DNA of 46,721 nucleotides, taken from assembly GCF_937859865.1 (NCBI RefSeq), contig NZ_CALMAT010000118.1, positions 71,557 to 118,277 of the forward strand. The letters are read 5' to 3'. This document shows positions 34,940 through 43,413 of this stretch, one piece after another. The DNA is from an uncultured Mucilaginibacter sp. (GTDB taxonomy: Bacteria; Bacteroidota; Bacteroidia; Sphingobacteriales; Sphingobacteriaceae). Numbering within the stretch: position 1 is the stretch's first letter; each line of letters opens with the position of its first letter. Both the position numbers and the translations under genes were made by a program. The notes beneath the pieces are model-generated. The model was given only the letters and a program-made list of their open reading frames with translations. It was not told the origin of the DNA and did no database searches.

Positions 34940-36199
34940 TCAATCGCCCATTAATCTTTTTATCAATTCAGAACTTTGCTGGCGGCCATGCTCCAACCGG
35001 TCTTTAAAAAAATTTTGGGTATGGTTGAAATGCAACTTATAACCATCCATATCGCTGTAGTTTACTATAGCCGACCAATCACGGACAGCAGAATGAAACT
35101 CCAGGTCATCGCCGCGGATGCTTTTATCGTACAAAGCCGTTTCGATAGATTCTTCCAGCAATGCTTCGTTTTTGAATAAATATTCGGCTATGCCTAAACG
35201 CAAACGGAAAGGCGGAGTTTGGCAGATCAAATTATCGTAAGGGTTTACCTTTAGCTTGTTCCAAGCATCTACCATGCTTAACAAACTTAAATGGGAGTTG
35301 GGTTTCCGAAGATGGGAATTGACCGACAACGAAAATTCTTTCATAATGCTGTCGTCTAGTAAAATGGGTGTCCGGCTTTCGTGGAAAACAAAATCCCGTG
35401 CTTCGTACAATCGTCGGCGCAACTCCTTTTCATCTTCCTGAATCATCAGCTTAAACAATTCGGATTCAGAAACTGCATATTGCTTTACCTGCTGCTTGGC
35501 GTAAGGGTTTAAAATGGCCGCACCGGCATATACGTGCGCTTTGTAACTGAAAATTCGCAGCATAATTAGGATTTTTACATTGTCAATCCCGCCAATGTAA
35601 GCTGCGTTTTCCCAGGGATAAAAACCTGCCGTGGCACAAGCTGTTCCCATACTTTCAAAACCAACATGTGTAACAGCTTGTGTATCAGCAACAATTTTAT
35701 CATGCTGATGATAGTCCTCCATTTCTACCAAGTTTACTTCCAAAAGCAGCAGCACATCTACCAACGTTTGATATGCTTTTTGATCACAGCGGTGTGGGAT
35801 CACGACCAGCTTTTGTCCCTTCGGCATAAAACCTGGCCCATGCAAAGCGTGAATGGTAATGATTTGGGCATCGGAAGGCAAAAACTCTTCAAAAGCAGCA
35901 ATTTCCGGATGCTTTACCGAAGTTTGGCCGGCCACAATTGCACCTGGTTTTGCATAAGGCGCGTAACGCGCCACCACTTCTTTGATTTTTTCTGCTTCAA
36001 CCGAAAAGATCAGCAAATCACTTTTTTGTGCGGTTTCTCTTCCATCTGCAAGCACTTCAATTTGGTATGGGTTCAGTTCTTCGCACAAACGTTCGAAATT
36101 GTGTGGCAAATCGCTTCCGCAAACTTCCAAGCCTTGCTGCGCAAAAGCTTTTGCATAAAGCCTGCCCATATCGCCTAAACCTATAAATCCAATAACCAT
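34940..36199 (-). CDS. Prephenate dehydrogenase, fungal TYR1 type
   Basis: The 419-residue enzyme oxidises prephenate to 4-hydroxyphenylpyruvate for tyrosine. The NAD(P) fold begins VIGFIGLGDMGRLYAKAF. It shares long segments with yeast Tyr1p as I recall it: FSVEAEKIKEVVARY, GQTSVKHPEIAAFEEFLP, HALHGPGF, HDKIVADTQAVTHVGFESMG, AGAAILNPYAKQQVKQYAVS followed by ESELFKLMIQ, NSHLSLLSMVDAW, NPYDNLICQTPPFRLRLGIAEY and DDLEFHSAVRDWS. This is a different branch from the usual bacterial TyrA, which is shorter and lacks the long helical C-half. It is encoded in the gap between the str and S10 operons. Confidence 0.88.
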   Translation of the reverse strand: MVIGFIGLGDMGRLYAKAFAQQGLEVCGSDLPHNFERLCEELNPYQIEVLADGRETAQKSDLLIFSVEAEKIKEVVARYAPYAKPGAIVAGQTSVKHPEIAAFEEFLPSDAQIITIHALHGPGFMPKGQKLVVIPHRCDQKAYQTLVDVLLLLEVNLVEMEDYHQHDKIVADTQAVTHVGFESMGTACATAGFYPWENAAYIGGIDNVKILIMLRIFSYKAHVYAGAAILNPYAKQQVKQYAVSESELFKLMIQEDEKELRRRLYEARDFVFHESRTPILLDDSIMKEFSLSVNSHLRKPNSHLSLLSMVDAWNKLKVNPYDNLICQTPPFRLRLGIAEYLFKNEALLEESIETALYDKSIRGDDLEFHSAVRDWSAIVNYSDMDGYKLHFNHTQNFFKDRLEHGRQQSSELIKRLMGD

Positions 36200-36316
36200 G
36201 CGGCTAAGTTAATTACGTTTAAGTTATTTTAATGCTGATGTTCATATTCGTTTGCATCGAATACTATATTTTTGTTATAATGGCATTGTTTAATTTGAAA
36301 ATGTTTACCCAAACCA

Positions 36317-36346
36317 AAGCTTCTTTTATGCACCTAAAAACAGCAT
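36317..36346 (+). repeat. Dispersed element, copy 23 (holds the start codon of the next gene)
   Basis: It reads AAGCTTCTTTTA, TGCACC, TAAAAACAGCAT. Left and right halves carry the two alternative flanks (CTTC type and ACAG type) and so form an imperfect palindrome. The ATG at 36328 is inside it. Confidence 0.75.
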
Positions 36347-37068
36347 TCTGTTTATTGCAGGTAATTCTATTATCTACTATAATTTCAACTGGTTACGCGC
36401 AGGATTCTGTAAAAACGAAACCTCGCGCAACAACGGCAGCAAAACCGGTTGTAGGGAAAACGCTTCCGCCAAAAACCAATCCTACAAAAACTTATCCGGT
36501 AAATACCGGTCAAACTGCGCAACCACGGCCAACTGTTGCTGCGCCAATTGCAGTTAGCCCGGATAAAAGTTTAGGCGGACAGTATCAGTTTATTTTGGGC
36601 AAAACTTACAGTTACCAGCATCCAATGATTGATGCTTTTTATAAAAGTATGCAAGATAGTTTACGTACTTTACACAGTAGTTTAACTGCTATTAAAACCA
36701 AATTAGCAACACAAACCAAAACCCTGGCAGCTTTGCAAACTGATGTAAACAGCAAAGAACAAAGCTTGAATGAAACCAATGCGCAGGTAAACAACATCAG
36801 TTTTTTGGGGATGCCTGTTGCCAAAACCACTTACAACACCATGATGTGGGGTTTGGTGATTGCGTTGGGTTTAATCGCAGCAACGGTAATTTTCTTGTCG
36901 GCCAGTGCGAGGCGCGAAGCACATTACCGCACTAAATTGTACAACGAACTGGAGGAAGAATACAAAGGCTACAAAACCAAAGCCAACGACAAGGAGAAAA
37001 AACTATCGCGCGATTTGCAGACTGTTAGAAATAAATTGGAAGAAATTACCGGCAACCCTGAATATTAG
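36328..37068 (+). CDS. Membrane-anchored periplasmic coiled-coil protein, unknown function
   Basis: The ATG at 36328 gives 246 residues with a good signal peptide, MHLKTAFCLLQVILLSTIIS to GYAQ. Earlier in-frame ATGs (36232, 36280, 36301) would give a longer and less usual leader. A Pro/Thr/Lys-rich linker (about 27-75) leads to a segment with heptads (SLRTLHSSLTAIKTKLATQTKTLAALQTDVNSKEQSLNETNAQ). One transmembrane helix (MMWGLVIALGLIAATVIFLS) and a charged cytoplasmic coiled coil (ELEEEYKGYKTKANDKEKKLSRDLQTVRNKLEEI) follow. I do not recognise the family. It is the only plus-strand gene between rpsL and rplQ. Confidence 0.75.
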   Translation: MHLKTAFCLLQVILLSTIISTGYAQDSVKTKPRATTAAKPVVGKTLPPKTNPTKTYPVNTGQTAQPRPTVAAPIAVSPDKSLGGQYQFILGKTYSYQHPMIDAFYKSMQDSLRTLHSSLTAIKTKLATQTKTLAALQTDVNSKEQSLNETNAQVNNISFLGMPVAKTTYNTMMWGLVIALGLIAATVIFLSASARREAHYRTKLYNELEEEYKGYKTKANDKEKKLSRDLQTVRNKLEEITGNPEY

Positions 37069-37070
37069 GG

Positions 37071-37102
37071 ATGCTTCTTTTATCGGGTAAAAATTGGTGT
37101 TA
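37071..37102 (+). repeat. Dispersed element, copy 24 (full-length)
   Basis: It reads ATGCTTCTTTTA, TCGGG, TAAAAATTGGTGTTAA: full consensus, beginning two bases after the stop of the coiled-coil gene. Confidence 0.92.
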
Positions 37103-37114
37103 AAAAGATGATTC

Positions 37115-37379
37115 CTACCGGTTGTCCCAGAAAAATAGAACCTCTATTGACGATTCTTTAACCTGATAAAACAAAGAACAGTTTTTGGGTACGAAGCCTT
37201 TACGCACATCAGAATTATTAATTACGGCTTCAAAACTTTGAAATTAAAGTTAGGGTTTTAAGAACGCGTTTTTCAAATTTTTGAACTTCTCTTTGTCCAA
37301 ACCTATCCTCTTATTTGTTTTTAAGAGCTTCGAAAGAAACAATTGCTTCCTGAGAAAAGACAATTGTATATTCCTTCAT
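37115..37379 (-). pseudogene. Decayed ParE/RelE-type toxin
   Basis: Reading from the ATG at 37379 gives MKEYTIVFSQEAIVSFEALK, then an in-frame TAA after KNK, then EDRFGQREVQKFEKRVLKTL...ISKF, then a frameshift, then DVRKGFVPKNCSLFYQVKES and VLFFWDNR before a TAG at 37115. The whole matches a RelE/ParE-fold toxin of about 90 residues with at least one nonsense mutation and one frameshift. The start overlaps the antitoxin stop by four bases (ATGA), as in intact modules. Confidence 0.8.
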
Positions 37380-37581
37380 TTCGAAATAGATAAACTTTTC
37401 TTGAATTCTTTCAACGAAACCGTTCGACCTGCTTTGATGTCTTCCTGGCCTCTTTTAATTCCTTTTAAAACATGGATAGGTAAAACATCTTCTTTTTTTC
37501 GTAGGCAATATTTAACGATTTGAAAAAATCCAACACGATTTTTTCTTGTTCTGCTGTTGGATGTACAAGGTAAGTTTCCAT
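37376..37581 (-). pseudogene. Decayed cognate antitoxin (DUF2683-like)
   Basis: The ATG at 37581 gives METYLVHPTAEQEKIVLDFF and KSLNIAYEKK, then the frame breaks in a run of seven A. Restoring one A gives EDVLPIHVLKGIKRGQEDIK and AGRTVSLKEFKKSLSISK to a TGA at 37376. This is the small antitoxin type that precedes RelE/ParE toxins in Bacteroidetes. A TATATTTG box (37587-37594) remains just upstream. Confidence 0.75.
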
Positions 37582-37586
37582 TTAAA

Positions 37587-37594
37587 CAAATATA
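37587..37594 (-). promoter_or_regulatory. -7 box of the decayed toxin-antitoxin pair
   Basis: The minus strand reads TATATTTG (TAnnTTTG), five bases before the antitoxin ATG. It may still be functional although the genes are broken. Confidence 0.4.
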
Positions 37595-37616
37595 TCAAAA
37601 TCACGATACAAAGTAA

Positions 37617-37648
37617 ATACTTCTTTTATCACGTAAAAATTGGTGTTA
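37617..37648 (+). repeat. Dispersed element, copy 25 (full-length)
   Basis: It reads ATACTTCTTTTA, TCACG, TAAAAATTGGTGTTA. It is paired with copy 26 on the other side of the rpsJ terminator. Confidence 0.9.
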
Positions 37649-37652
37649 AAAC

Positions 37653-37688
37653 AAAAAAGATCGTTCTTTTTCAAAACGATCTTTTTTA
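37653..37688. terminator. Terminator of the str operon, after rpsJ
   Basis: AAAAAAGATCGTT and AACGATCTTTTTT form a 13-bp stem with T tracts on both strands, 20 bases past the rpsJ stop. It separates rpsJ from rplC transcription. Confidence 0.9.
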
Positions 37689-37708
37689 TTTATGGATAAA
37701 AGAAGTAC
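37682..37708 (-). repeat. Dispersed element, copy 26 (abuts rpsJ stop)
   Basis: The minus strand reads GTACTTCTTTTA, TCCA, TAAATAAAAAA. It directly follows the rpsJ stop codon and merges with the terminator. Confidence 0.75.
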
Positions 37709-38014
37709 TTACACTTTGATTTCTACTTCAACGCCGCTTGGCAATTCTAACTTCATCAAAGCATCTACAGTTTTTGAGTTGGAGCTGTAAATGTCAAGCA
37801 AGCGTTTGTAAGAACACAATTGAAATTGCTCTCTTGCTTTTTTGTTTACGTGCGGTGAACGCAAAACGGTAAAAATTCTTTTTTCAGTTGGTAAAGGAAG
37901 CGGTCCGCTAACTACAGCGCCGGTTGGCTTTACAGTTTTAACGATTTTCTCGGCAGATTTATCTACCAAATTGTAATCGTAAGATTTTAATTTGATTCTG
38001 ATTCTTTGGCTCAT
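37709..38014 (-). CDS. rpsJ: 30S ribosomal protein S10
   Basis: The 101-residue S10 (NusE) has the signature [30 protein letters not shown]. It is usually the first gene of the S10 operon with rplC next; here it is the last gene of the str operon and is followed by a terminator. It starts 91 bases after fusA. Confidence 0.98.
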   Translation of the reverse strand: MSQRIRIKLKSYDYNLVDKSAEKIVKTVKPTGAVVSGPLPLPTEKRIFTVLRSPHVNKKAREQFQLCSYKRLLDIYSSNSKTVDALMKLELPSGVEVEIKV

Positions 38015-38031
38015 TTTGTTTTTTTGTAAAG

Positions 38032-38063
38032 TATAACCGTAAGAGCTATTAGTTACGGTTATA
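38032..38063. other. Perfect hairpin between fusA and rpsJ
   Basis: TATAACCGTAA and TTACGGTTATA form an 11-bp stem around a ten-base loop, 17 bases upstream of the rpsJ start. It has no T tract towards rpsJ, so it may be a regulatory or processing hairpin. Confidence 0.55.
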
Positions 38064-38083
38064 CAATTAGTTTAATTATACCG

Positions 38084-38110
38084 ATGCTTCTTTTAGCACC
38101 TAAATTTAAG
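38084..38110 (+). repeat. Dispersed element, copy 27 (contains fusA stop)
   Basis: It reads ATGCTTCTTTTA, GCACC, TAAATTTAAG. The fusA stop codon (38106-38108) lies in its AT-rich half. Confidence 0.8.
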
Positions 38111-40208
38111 CGTGTGCTTTTCCTTTTGATTTGGCTACTACTTCTTCTTGTACGTTACGTGGGGCTGGTTCGTAGTGATCAAACTCCATGGTAGAAGTTG
38201 CACGGCCGGAAGTGATGGTACGCAATTGTGTTACGTAACCAAACATTTCTGACAATGGCACAGTAGCTTTGATTACTTGTGCACCTGCACGAGAATCCAT
38301 ACCTAAAAGCTGGCCACGACGACGGTTCATATCACCGATTACATCGCCCATGTTTTCTTCAGGAGTCAGGATTTCAATCTTCATGATTGGCTCTAACAAT
38401 ACTGGTTTACATTTTGGTAATGCTTCGCGGTAAGCAGAACGTGCGCAAATCTCAAAAGATAAAGCATCCGAATCGACTGCGTGGAAAGAGCCGTCAATTA
38501 AACGAACTTTCATGTTTTGTAATGGATAACCGGCCAATACACCGTTTGCCATTGCTGCAGCAAAACCTTTTTCTATAGATGGAATAAATTCCCGTGGGAT
38601 AGAACCACCAGAAATTTCATTGACAAACTGTAAACCTGTTTTGTCTTCGTCATTTGGAGAAATGATGATTTGAATATCAGCAAATTTACCACGACCACCC
38701 GTTTGTTTCTTGTAAGTTTCGCGGTGTTGTGTTGTACCGGTAATTGCTTCTTTGTAAGAAACTTGTGGCGCGCCCTGGTTAACTTCAACTTTGAATTCAC
38801 GTTTCAAACGATCCATGATAATATCTAAGTGAAGCTCGCCCATACCTGAGATCACAGTTTGGCCGGTTTCTTCATCTGTATTTACACGGAAAGTTGGATC
38901 TTCTTCAGTCAATTTACCTAAAGCCATACCTAGTTTATCTACGTCAGCTTGAGTTTTAGGCTCGATAGCTAAACCGATAACCGGCTCAGGGAAATTCATA
39001 GACTCCAGAATAATCGGAAATTTCTCATCACAAAGTGTATCACCAGTTTTAATATCCTTAAAACCAACTACCGCAGCAATATCTCCTGCTCCAACATTAG
39101 GAATAGGGTTTTGCTTGTTTGCGTGCATTTGGAAAATACGGGAAATACGTTCTTTATTATCAGAACGCATATTATGCACATAAGAACCAGCTTCTAAATT
39201 ACCAGAATACACACGTATAAAACACAAACGACCAACAAATGGGTCAGTTGCAATTTTAAACGCTAATGCCGCAAATGGTTCTTTAACATCCGGTTTACGC
39301 ATTACTTCTTCGCCAGTGTCTGGGTTTGTACCGATAATACCTTCTACGTCCATTGGCGATGGCAATAATTCCATCACATAATCCAACATGGTTTGTACAC
39401 CTTTATTTTTGAAAGATGAACCACAAATCATCGGAACAATTTTGGCATCTAAAACAGCTTTACGCAAAGCATCTAAAACTTCGCGTTCTGTAATGGTATC
39501 CGGGGCATCAAAAAACTTCTCCATCAGGCTTTCATCATAGTCAGCTACTGATTCCAATAATTTTTCTCTCCACTCAGTTGCTTCTTCAACCATATCTTCC
39601 GGAATAGGCACTTCGGTAAAGGTCATCCCTTTATCATGCTCATTCCAAACAATACCGCGGAAGTTGATTAAATCAATTACTCCTTTAAAACCTTCTTCAG
39701 CGCCAATTGGTAACTGCAATGGCACAGCATTACTGCCTAACATTGTTTTTACCTGTTTAACAACTTTTAAAAAGTCTGCACCAGAACGGTCCATTTTATT
39801 AACGAAACCGATACGAGCAACGTTGTAATTATTAGCTAATCTCCAGTTGGTTTCTGATTGTGGCTCAACACCATCAACAGCAGAAAACAAGAAAACCAAA
39901 CCATCTAATACCCGTAATGAACGATTTACTTCAACCGTAAAATCTACGTGTCCTGGTGTATCAATAATATTGATATGATAAGTTTGTCCTCTGTATTTCC
40001 AATCTACCGTAGTAGCAGCCGAAGTAATGGTGATACCACGCTCCTGCTCTTGTGCCATCCAGTCCATCGTTGCCGCACCTTCATGCACTTCTCCGATTTT
40101 GTGGCTTACGCCCGAGTAGTACAGGATACGCTCGGTAGTAGTGGTTTTACCGGCATCAATGTGGGCGGCAATACCAATGTTTCTTGTATATTTAAGATCT
40201 CTTGACAT
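38106..40208 (-). CDS. fusA: Translation elongation factor G
   Basis: The 700-residue GTPase drives translocation. G1 is [20 protein letters not shown], switch II follows as [21 protein letters not shown], and NKMDRSGAD is G4. Domains II-V follow to the C-terminal [14 protein letters not shown]-like end. It lies between rpsG and rpsJ. Confidence 0.98.
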   Translation of the reverse strand: MSRDLKYTRNIGIAAHIDAGKTTTTERILYYSGVSHKIGEVHEGAATMDWMAQEQERGITITSAATTVDWKYRGQTYHINIIDTPGHVDFTVEVNRSLRVLDGLVFLFSAVDGVEPQSETNWRLANNYNVARIGFVNKMDRSGADFLKVVKQVKTMLGSNAVPLQLPIGAEEGFKGVIDLINFRGIVWNEHDKGMTFTEVPIPEDMVEEATEWREKLLESVADYDESLMEKFFDAPDTITEREVLDALRKAVLDAKIVPMICGSSFKNKGVQTMLDYVMELLPSPMDVEGIIGTNPDTGEEVMRKPDVKEPFAALAFKIATDPFVGRLCFIRVYSGNLEAGSYVHNMRSDNKERISRIFQMHANKQNPIPNVGAGDIAAVVGFKDIKTGDTLCDEKFPIILESMNFPEPVIGLAIEPKTQADVDKLGMALGKLTEEDPTFRVNTDEETGQTVISGMGELHLDIIMDRLKREFKVEVNQGAPQVSYKEAITGTTQHRETYKKQTGGRGKFADIQIIISPNDEDKTGLQFVNEISGGSIPREFIPSIEKGFAAAMANGVLAGYPLQNMKVRLIDGSFHAVDSDALSFEICARSAYREALPKCKPVLLEPIMKIEILTPEENMGDVIGDMNRRRGQLLGMDSRAGAQVIKATVPLSEMFGYVTQLRTITSGRATSTMEFDHYEPAPRNVQEEVVAKSKGKAHA

Positions 40209-40242
40209 TATTTTTTTGTTTGATTTCTCTGATTTTATAAAT

Positions 40243-40282
40243 GATTACACCGATTATTCTAAATCAAACAATCGGTGTAATC
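40243..40282. other. 13-bp perfect hairpin between rpsG and fusA
   Basis: GATTACACCGATT (40243-40255) pairs with AATCGGTGTAATC (40270-40282). A near-copy of the right arm, AATCTGTGTAATC, follows at 40291-40303. The unit could be an RNA regulatory hairpin in the str operon, or a copy of the ATTACAC-type dispersed sequences common in Bacteroidetes genomes. Confidence 0.65.
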
Positions 40283-40310
40283 CTCTAATAATCTGTGTAA
40301 TCTTCTTTAA

Positions 40311-40778
40311 TTAGAAACGGAAATGGGAGAACGCTTTGTTGGCTTCGGCCATTTTGTGCGTATCTTCTTTCTTTTTCACGGCTGCGCCTTCGCCTTTTGC
40401 GGCCGAAATGATTTCGCCGGCTAATTTCTCCATCATGGTTTTTTCTCCGCGACGGCGAGAGTAGCTAATCAGCCATTTCATGCCCAAAGCAATTTTACGC
40501 TCCGGCCGAACTTCTGTAGGCACCTGGAAGTTGGCTCCACCAACACGGCGCGATTTCACTTCTACAGCTGGCATTACATTGTTCAATGCTTTTTTCCAGG
40601 TATCCAAACCGCTTTCGCTTGTGCGTTTTTCTACCAATTCAACGGCATCATAAAAAATAGTATAAGCGGTAGATTTTTTACCGTCATACATCATGTTATT
40701 TACAAACCTGGTAACCAAAGTATCATTGAACTTTGGATCAGGAAGGATAATTCTCTTTTTTGGTTTTGACTTTCTCAT
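40311..40778 (-). CDS. rpsG: 30S ribosomal protein S7
   Basis: The 155-residue 16S rRNA-binding protein has [58 protein letters not shown] and [15 protein letters not shown]. Confidence 0.98.
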   Translation of the reverse strand: MRKSKPKKRIILPDPKFNDTLVTRFVNNMMYDGKKSTAYTIFYDAVELVEKRTSESGLDTWKKALNNVMPAVEVKSRRVGGANFQVPTEVRPERKIALGMKWLISYSRRRGEKTMMEKLAGEIISAAKGEGAAVKKKEDTHKMAEANKAFSHFRF

Positions 40779-40798
40779 TGCTTGCTATCCTCCTTGAA

Positions 40799-41221
40799 TT
40801 ATTTCTTTTTCTTAGCTGGTGCACCTTTTGCCGCTACAGCCGGTTGTCCTGGTTTAGGCCGTTTTGTTCCGTATTTAGAACGACGCTGGTTACGACCTGC
40901 AACACCTGAAGTATCCAATGCACCACGGATGATGTGATAACGAACACCTGGTAAATCTTTTACCCGGCCACCACGAATCAATACAATCGAGTGTTCCTGT
41001 AAATTGTGGCCTTCGCCGGGGATGTATGCGTTCACCTCTTTGCCGTTGGTTAAACGGACACGGGCAACTTTACGCATGGCTGAGTTTGGTTTTTTAGGGG
41101 TAGTGGTATACACACGTGTGCACACACCTCTTCGCTGTGGACAACTGTCCAACGCTGGCGACTTACTCTTGTCAACCATAGCTACTCTACCTTTTCTAAC
41201 TAATTGCTGAATAGTAGGCAT
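40799..41221 (-). CDS. rpsL: 30S ribosomal protein S12
   Basis: The 140-residue decoding-centre protein has [21 protein letters not shown] and [18 protein letters not shown]. Both lysine regions where streptomycin-resistance changes usually arise look wild type. A Lys/Ala/Pro-rich tail extends the family core. It is the first gene of the str operon. Confidence 0.98.
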   Translation of the reverse strand: MPTIQQLVRKGRVAMVDKSKSPALDSCPQRRGVCTRVYTTTPKKPNSAMRKVARVRLTNGKEVNAYIPGEGHNLQEHSIVLIRGGRVKDLPGVRYHIIRGALDTSGVAGRNQRRSKYGTKRPKPGQPAVAAKGAPAKKKK

Positions 41222-41268
41222 TTTTGTTTTTAAATGTTTACAGTTTTTTCCTTATATCAAAAGGACTG

Positions 41269-41299
41269 CAAAAGTAGTGAGTTTATTTTTGATAATCAA
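41269..41299 (-). promoter_or_regulatory. Promoter of the str operon (rpsL)
   Basis: The minus strand has TTG (41297-41299), 20 bases, then TACTTTTG (41269-41276), a good Bacteroidetes promoter. The transcript would start about 40 bases before the rpsL ATG. The remaining gap up to the endonuclease gene holds two dispersed repeats. Confidence 0.75.
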
Positions 41300-41315
41300 G
41301 CGGTTGGCGGAAAAA

Positions 41316-41341
41316 GAATTTTTGGGTGGTAAAAGAAGTAT
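41316..41341 (-). repeat. Dispersed element, copy 28
   Basis: The minus strand reads ATACTTCTTTTA, CCACCC, AAAAATTC, just upstream of the str promoter. Its inverted partner (copy 29) is 144 bases away. Confidence 0.8.
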
Positions 41342-41485
41342 ATTTAATTATTGAAGTCTTTTATACGTCATCGCTGCTACAACAACCAATTAAAGTATAA
41401 GTTAAAAGAGTTGGCAAATACTCAAAACAGGATCGAGCATCACCTTGTTAATTTAGCGATTATACAAAAGAAGCCTTTTTCCAGA

Positions 41486-41511
41486 ATGCTTCTTTTACCA
41501 TACAATTTTTG
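41486..41511 (+). repeat. Dispersed element, copy 29 (just before nth)
   Basis: It reads ATGCTTCTTTTA, CCATA, CAATTTTTGC. It ends ten bases before the endonuclease ATG. Confidence 0.8.
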
Positions 41512-41520
41512 CTAAACCTC

Positions 41521-42231
41521 ATGCTAACCATCATCCCCAACAAAGAAGAATTTGTATTAGAAATCCACCGCCGCTTATCAGAAGTTTATGGCAGCCAAAT
41601 CAAATACTTTCATGATCTGGATCCGTTAAGTGAACTGGTTTCAGCATTATTATCACACCGGACTAAAAACCGCGATTCGGGATTAGCCTTTTCTAATTTA
41701 CGCAACCTCTTTGGCACTTGGGAAAATGTACGTGATGCAGCAACAGACGAGATACAAACAGCCATAAAACCTTGCACCTGGCCAGAGCAAAAGGCACCAC
41801 GGTTACAACAAATTTTGGGTTTAATAACCGAACGTCTCGGCACGCTATCTTTAGATTTTTTAATTGAAATGGACGTTACCGCTGCACGGAAATGGTTGGA
41901 AGAACTGCCCGGCGTCGGCCCGAAAACCAGCGCTGCAGTATTATCTTTCAGTAATTTGCGTGCGAAAGCTTTGCCAGTTGATTCGCACCATTTTCGTGTT
42001 GCCGTACGCTTGGGTATTATTGATGCTAAAATTGGGGAAGCAAAAGCAAACCGGGTATTGGAAAACCTGTTGCCGCCAGATTTTACCGCCCAGGAAATGT
42101 ATGATAACCACCAGGTAATGATGCGGCATGGGCAAAAAGTTTGCTTTCATTTTAAACCGAATTGCAAAGATTGCGTATTGTTGGATCTTTGCCCAACCGG
42201 ACAAAGTTTGGTTGATCAACAAACTGGCTAA
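41521..42231 (+). CDS. nth: Endonuclease III-like DNA glycosylase/AP lyase
   Basis: The start at 41521 gives 236 residues (an in-frame TTG at 41509 is less likely). The helix-hairpin-helix (LEELPGVGPKTSAAV) holds the catalytic Lys135, and Asp154 sits in LPVDSHHFRV. The [4Fe-4S] cluster ligands Cys208, Cys215, Cys218 and Cys224 keep the C-x6-C-x2-C-x5-C spacing. It should excise oxidised pyrimidines or nick AP sites. The HxTKN-like ALLSHRTKNRDSG replaces the usual LSAQATD, so it is a sub-branch of the family; the precise lesion range is not predictable. Confidence 0.9.
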   Translation: MLTIIPNKEEFVLEIHRRLSEVYGSQIKYFHDLDPLSELVSALLSHRTKNRDSGLAFSNLRNLFGTWENVRDAATDEIQTAIKPCTWPEQKAPRLQQILGLITERLGTLSLDFLIEMDVTAARKWLEELPGVGPKTSAAVLSFSNLRAKALPVDSHHFRVAVRLGIIDAKIGEAKANRVLENLLPPDFTAQEMYDNHQVMMRHGQKVCFHFKPNCKDCVLLDLCPTGQSLVDQQTG

Positions 42232-42240
42232 GCCTTTGCC

Positions 42241-42267
42241 ATACTTCTTTTACCGGTTAAATTTAAG
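42241..42267 (+). repeat. Dispersed element, copy 30
   Basis: It reads ATACTTCTTTTA, CCGG, TTAAATTTAAG, nine bases after the nth stop. Confidence 0.75.
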
Positions 42268-42434
42268 CGAAAGTATTTAACAAGCTTAAAAAAACATTTG
42301 CTAATTGGGATACCTATAATTCTACTAACAATTATTGATAAACAACCGTACAAATGGCAGCTATCCTGTGCAACAAAACATTTTTGTAGTTTAGCAAGTT
42401 GAAACACCATTTTAAAAACTTAAATTATTAGCCC

Positions 42435-43295
42435 ATGAAATTTAAACGATCAATACCGGCACTGCTTTTGGTTGCCGTATTGGCCCAAAGCTGTGTCAGC
42501 ACCAAAAAGTACCAGCAATTGCAAACCAGTTATAATCAATTGGACAGCAACACGCGCAACCTGAACGGTAAATATTTATTAAGCGAACGCAATGTTGCCG
42601 TTTTAACCAACCGGGTTGCAAGTTTGGAAGAGCAGTTGGCTTCTGAAAGAGCCAATTCAAAATCATTACAAGATGCGCTAAACAAAGCCTTAAACGCCAG
42701 CAGCCAGGGCAACGTAAACGTTTCAAAACTGGTTGATGAGATCAACAGTTCGAACAAATATATTCAGCAATTAATCAACACTAAAAACAAAAGCGACTCG
42801 CTGAATTTGGTTTTGACCAACAATTTAACACGCTCTTTAAGTCAGCAGGAAATGAAAGATGTTGACGTGCAGGTGTTAAAAGGTGTTGTTTACATTTCGC
42901 TTTCGGATAACATGTTGTACAAATCCGGCAGTTACGAAATTTCGGATAAATCAGGCGAAACGCTAAGTAAGATTGCTAAGATCATTATGGATTATAACAA
43001 CTACGATGTGCTGATTGAAGGCAATACCGACAATGTTCCAATTACGTCAAAGAATATCCGTAACAATTGGGATTTAAGTACCTTGAGGGCATCATCTGTT
43101 GTACAAGCTTTACAAAACATTTATCATGTTGACCCAAAACGCTTAACTGCCGGTGGCCGTGGCGAATACAACCCAATTGCAGACAACAGCACCGAAGCCG
43201 GTAAAATTAAAAACAGGCGCACCCAAATTATCATTACGCCAAAGTTGGACCAGTTTATGGATTTGATTGGCAAGGCGCCAGAGAAAACGAAATAA
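42435..43295 (+). CDS. OmpA-family lipoprotein
   Basis: The protein has 286 residues. The lipoprotein signal ends LAQSC (Cys20), then VSTKKYQQLQ begins a coiled coil (to about residue 125) that should span the periplasm. The OmpA C-terminal peptidoglycan-binding domain follows: VLIEGNTDNVPITSK, NNWDLSTLRASSVVQAL and GGRGEYNPIADNSTEAGKIKNRRTQIII, with the Asp and Arg that hold diaminopimelate. It anchors the outer membrane to the cell wall. A strong terminator follows. Confidence 0.92.
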   Translation: MKFKRSIPALLLVAVLAQSCVSTKKYQQLQTSYNQLDSNTRNLNGKYLLSERNVAVLTNRVASLEEQLASERANSKSLQDALNKALNASSQGNVNVSKLVDEINSSNKYIQQLINTKNKSDSLNLVLTNNLTRSLSQQEMKDVDVQVLKGVVYISLSDNMLYKSGSYEISDKSGETLSKIAKIIMDYNNYDVLIEGNTDNVPITSKNIRNNWDLSTLRASSVVQALQNIYHVDPKRLTAGGRGEYNPIADNSTEAGKIKNRRTQIIITPKLDQFMDLIGKAPEKTK

Positions 43296-43315
43296 AAGCA
43301 AATCGTTTTTGCATA

Positions 43316-43349
43316 AAAAGCTGCCTTTTATTTAGAGGCAGCTTTTTTT
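43316..43349. terminator. Terminator after the OmpA-family gene
   Basis: AAAAAGCTGCCT and AGGCAGCTTTTT form a 12-bp stem over a nine-base loop followed by T residues. It separates the convergent cupin gene. Confidence 0.9.
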
Positions 43350-43413
43350 ATGACTTAAAATCTGATACAGGTCTAACAATCAAAATATCCGTAAAAAAGG
43401 AATTTATTGGAGT

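Noticed and set aside
37281-37523. An 80-codon plus-strand frame in the rpsJ-rplC gap
   Set aside because: It is antisense to the decayed toxin-antitoxin pair, which reads convincingly on the minus strand once frameshifts are allowed.
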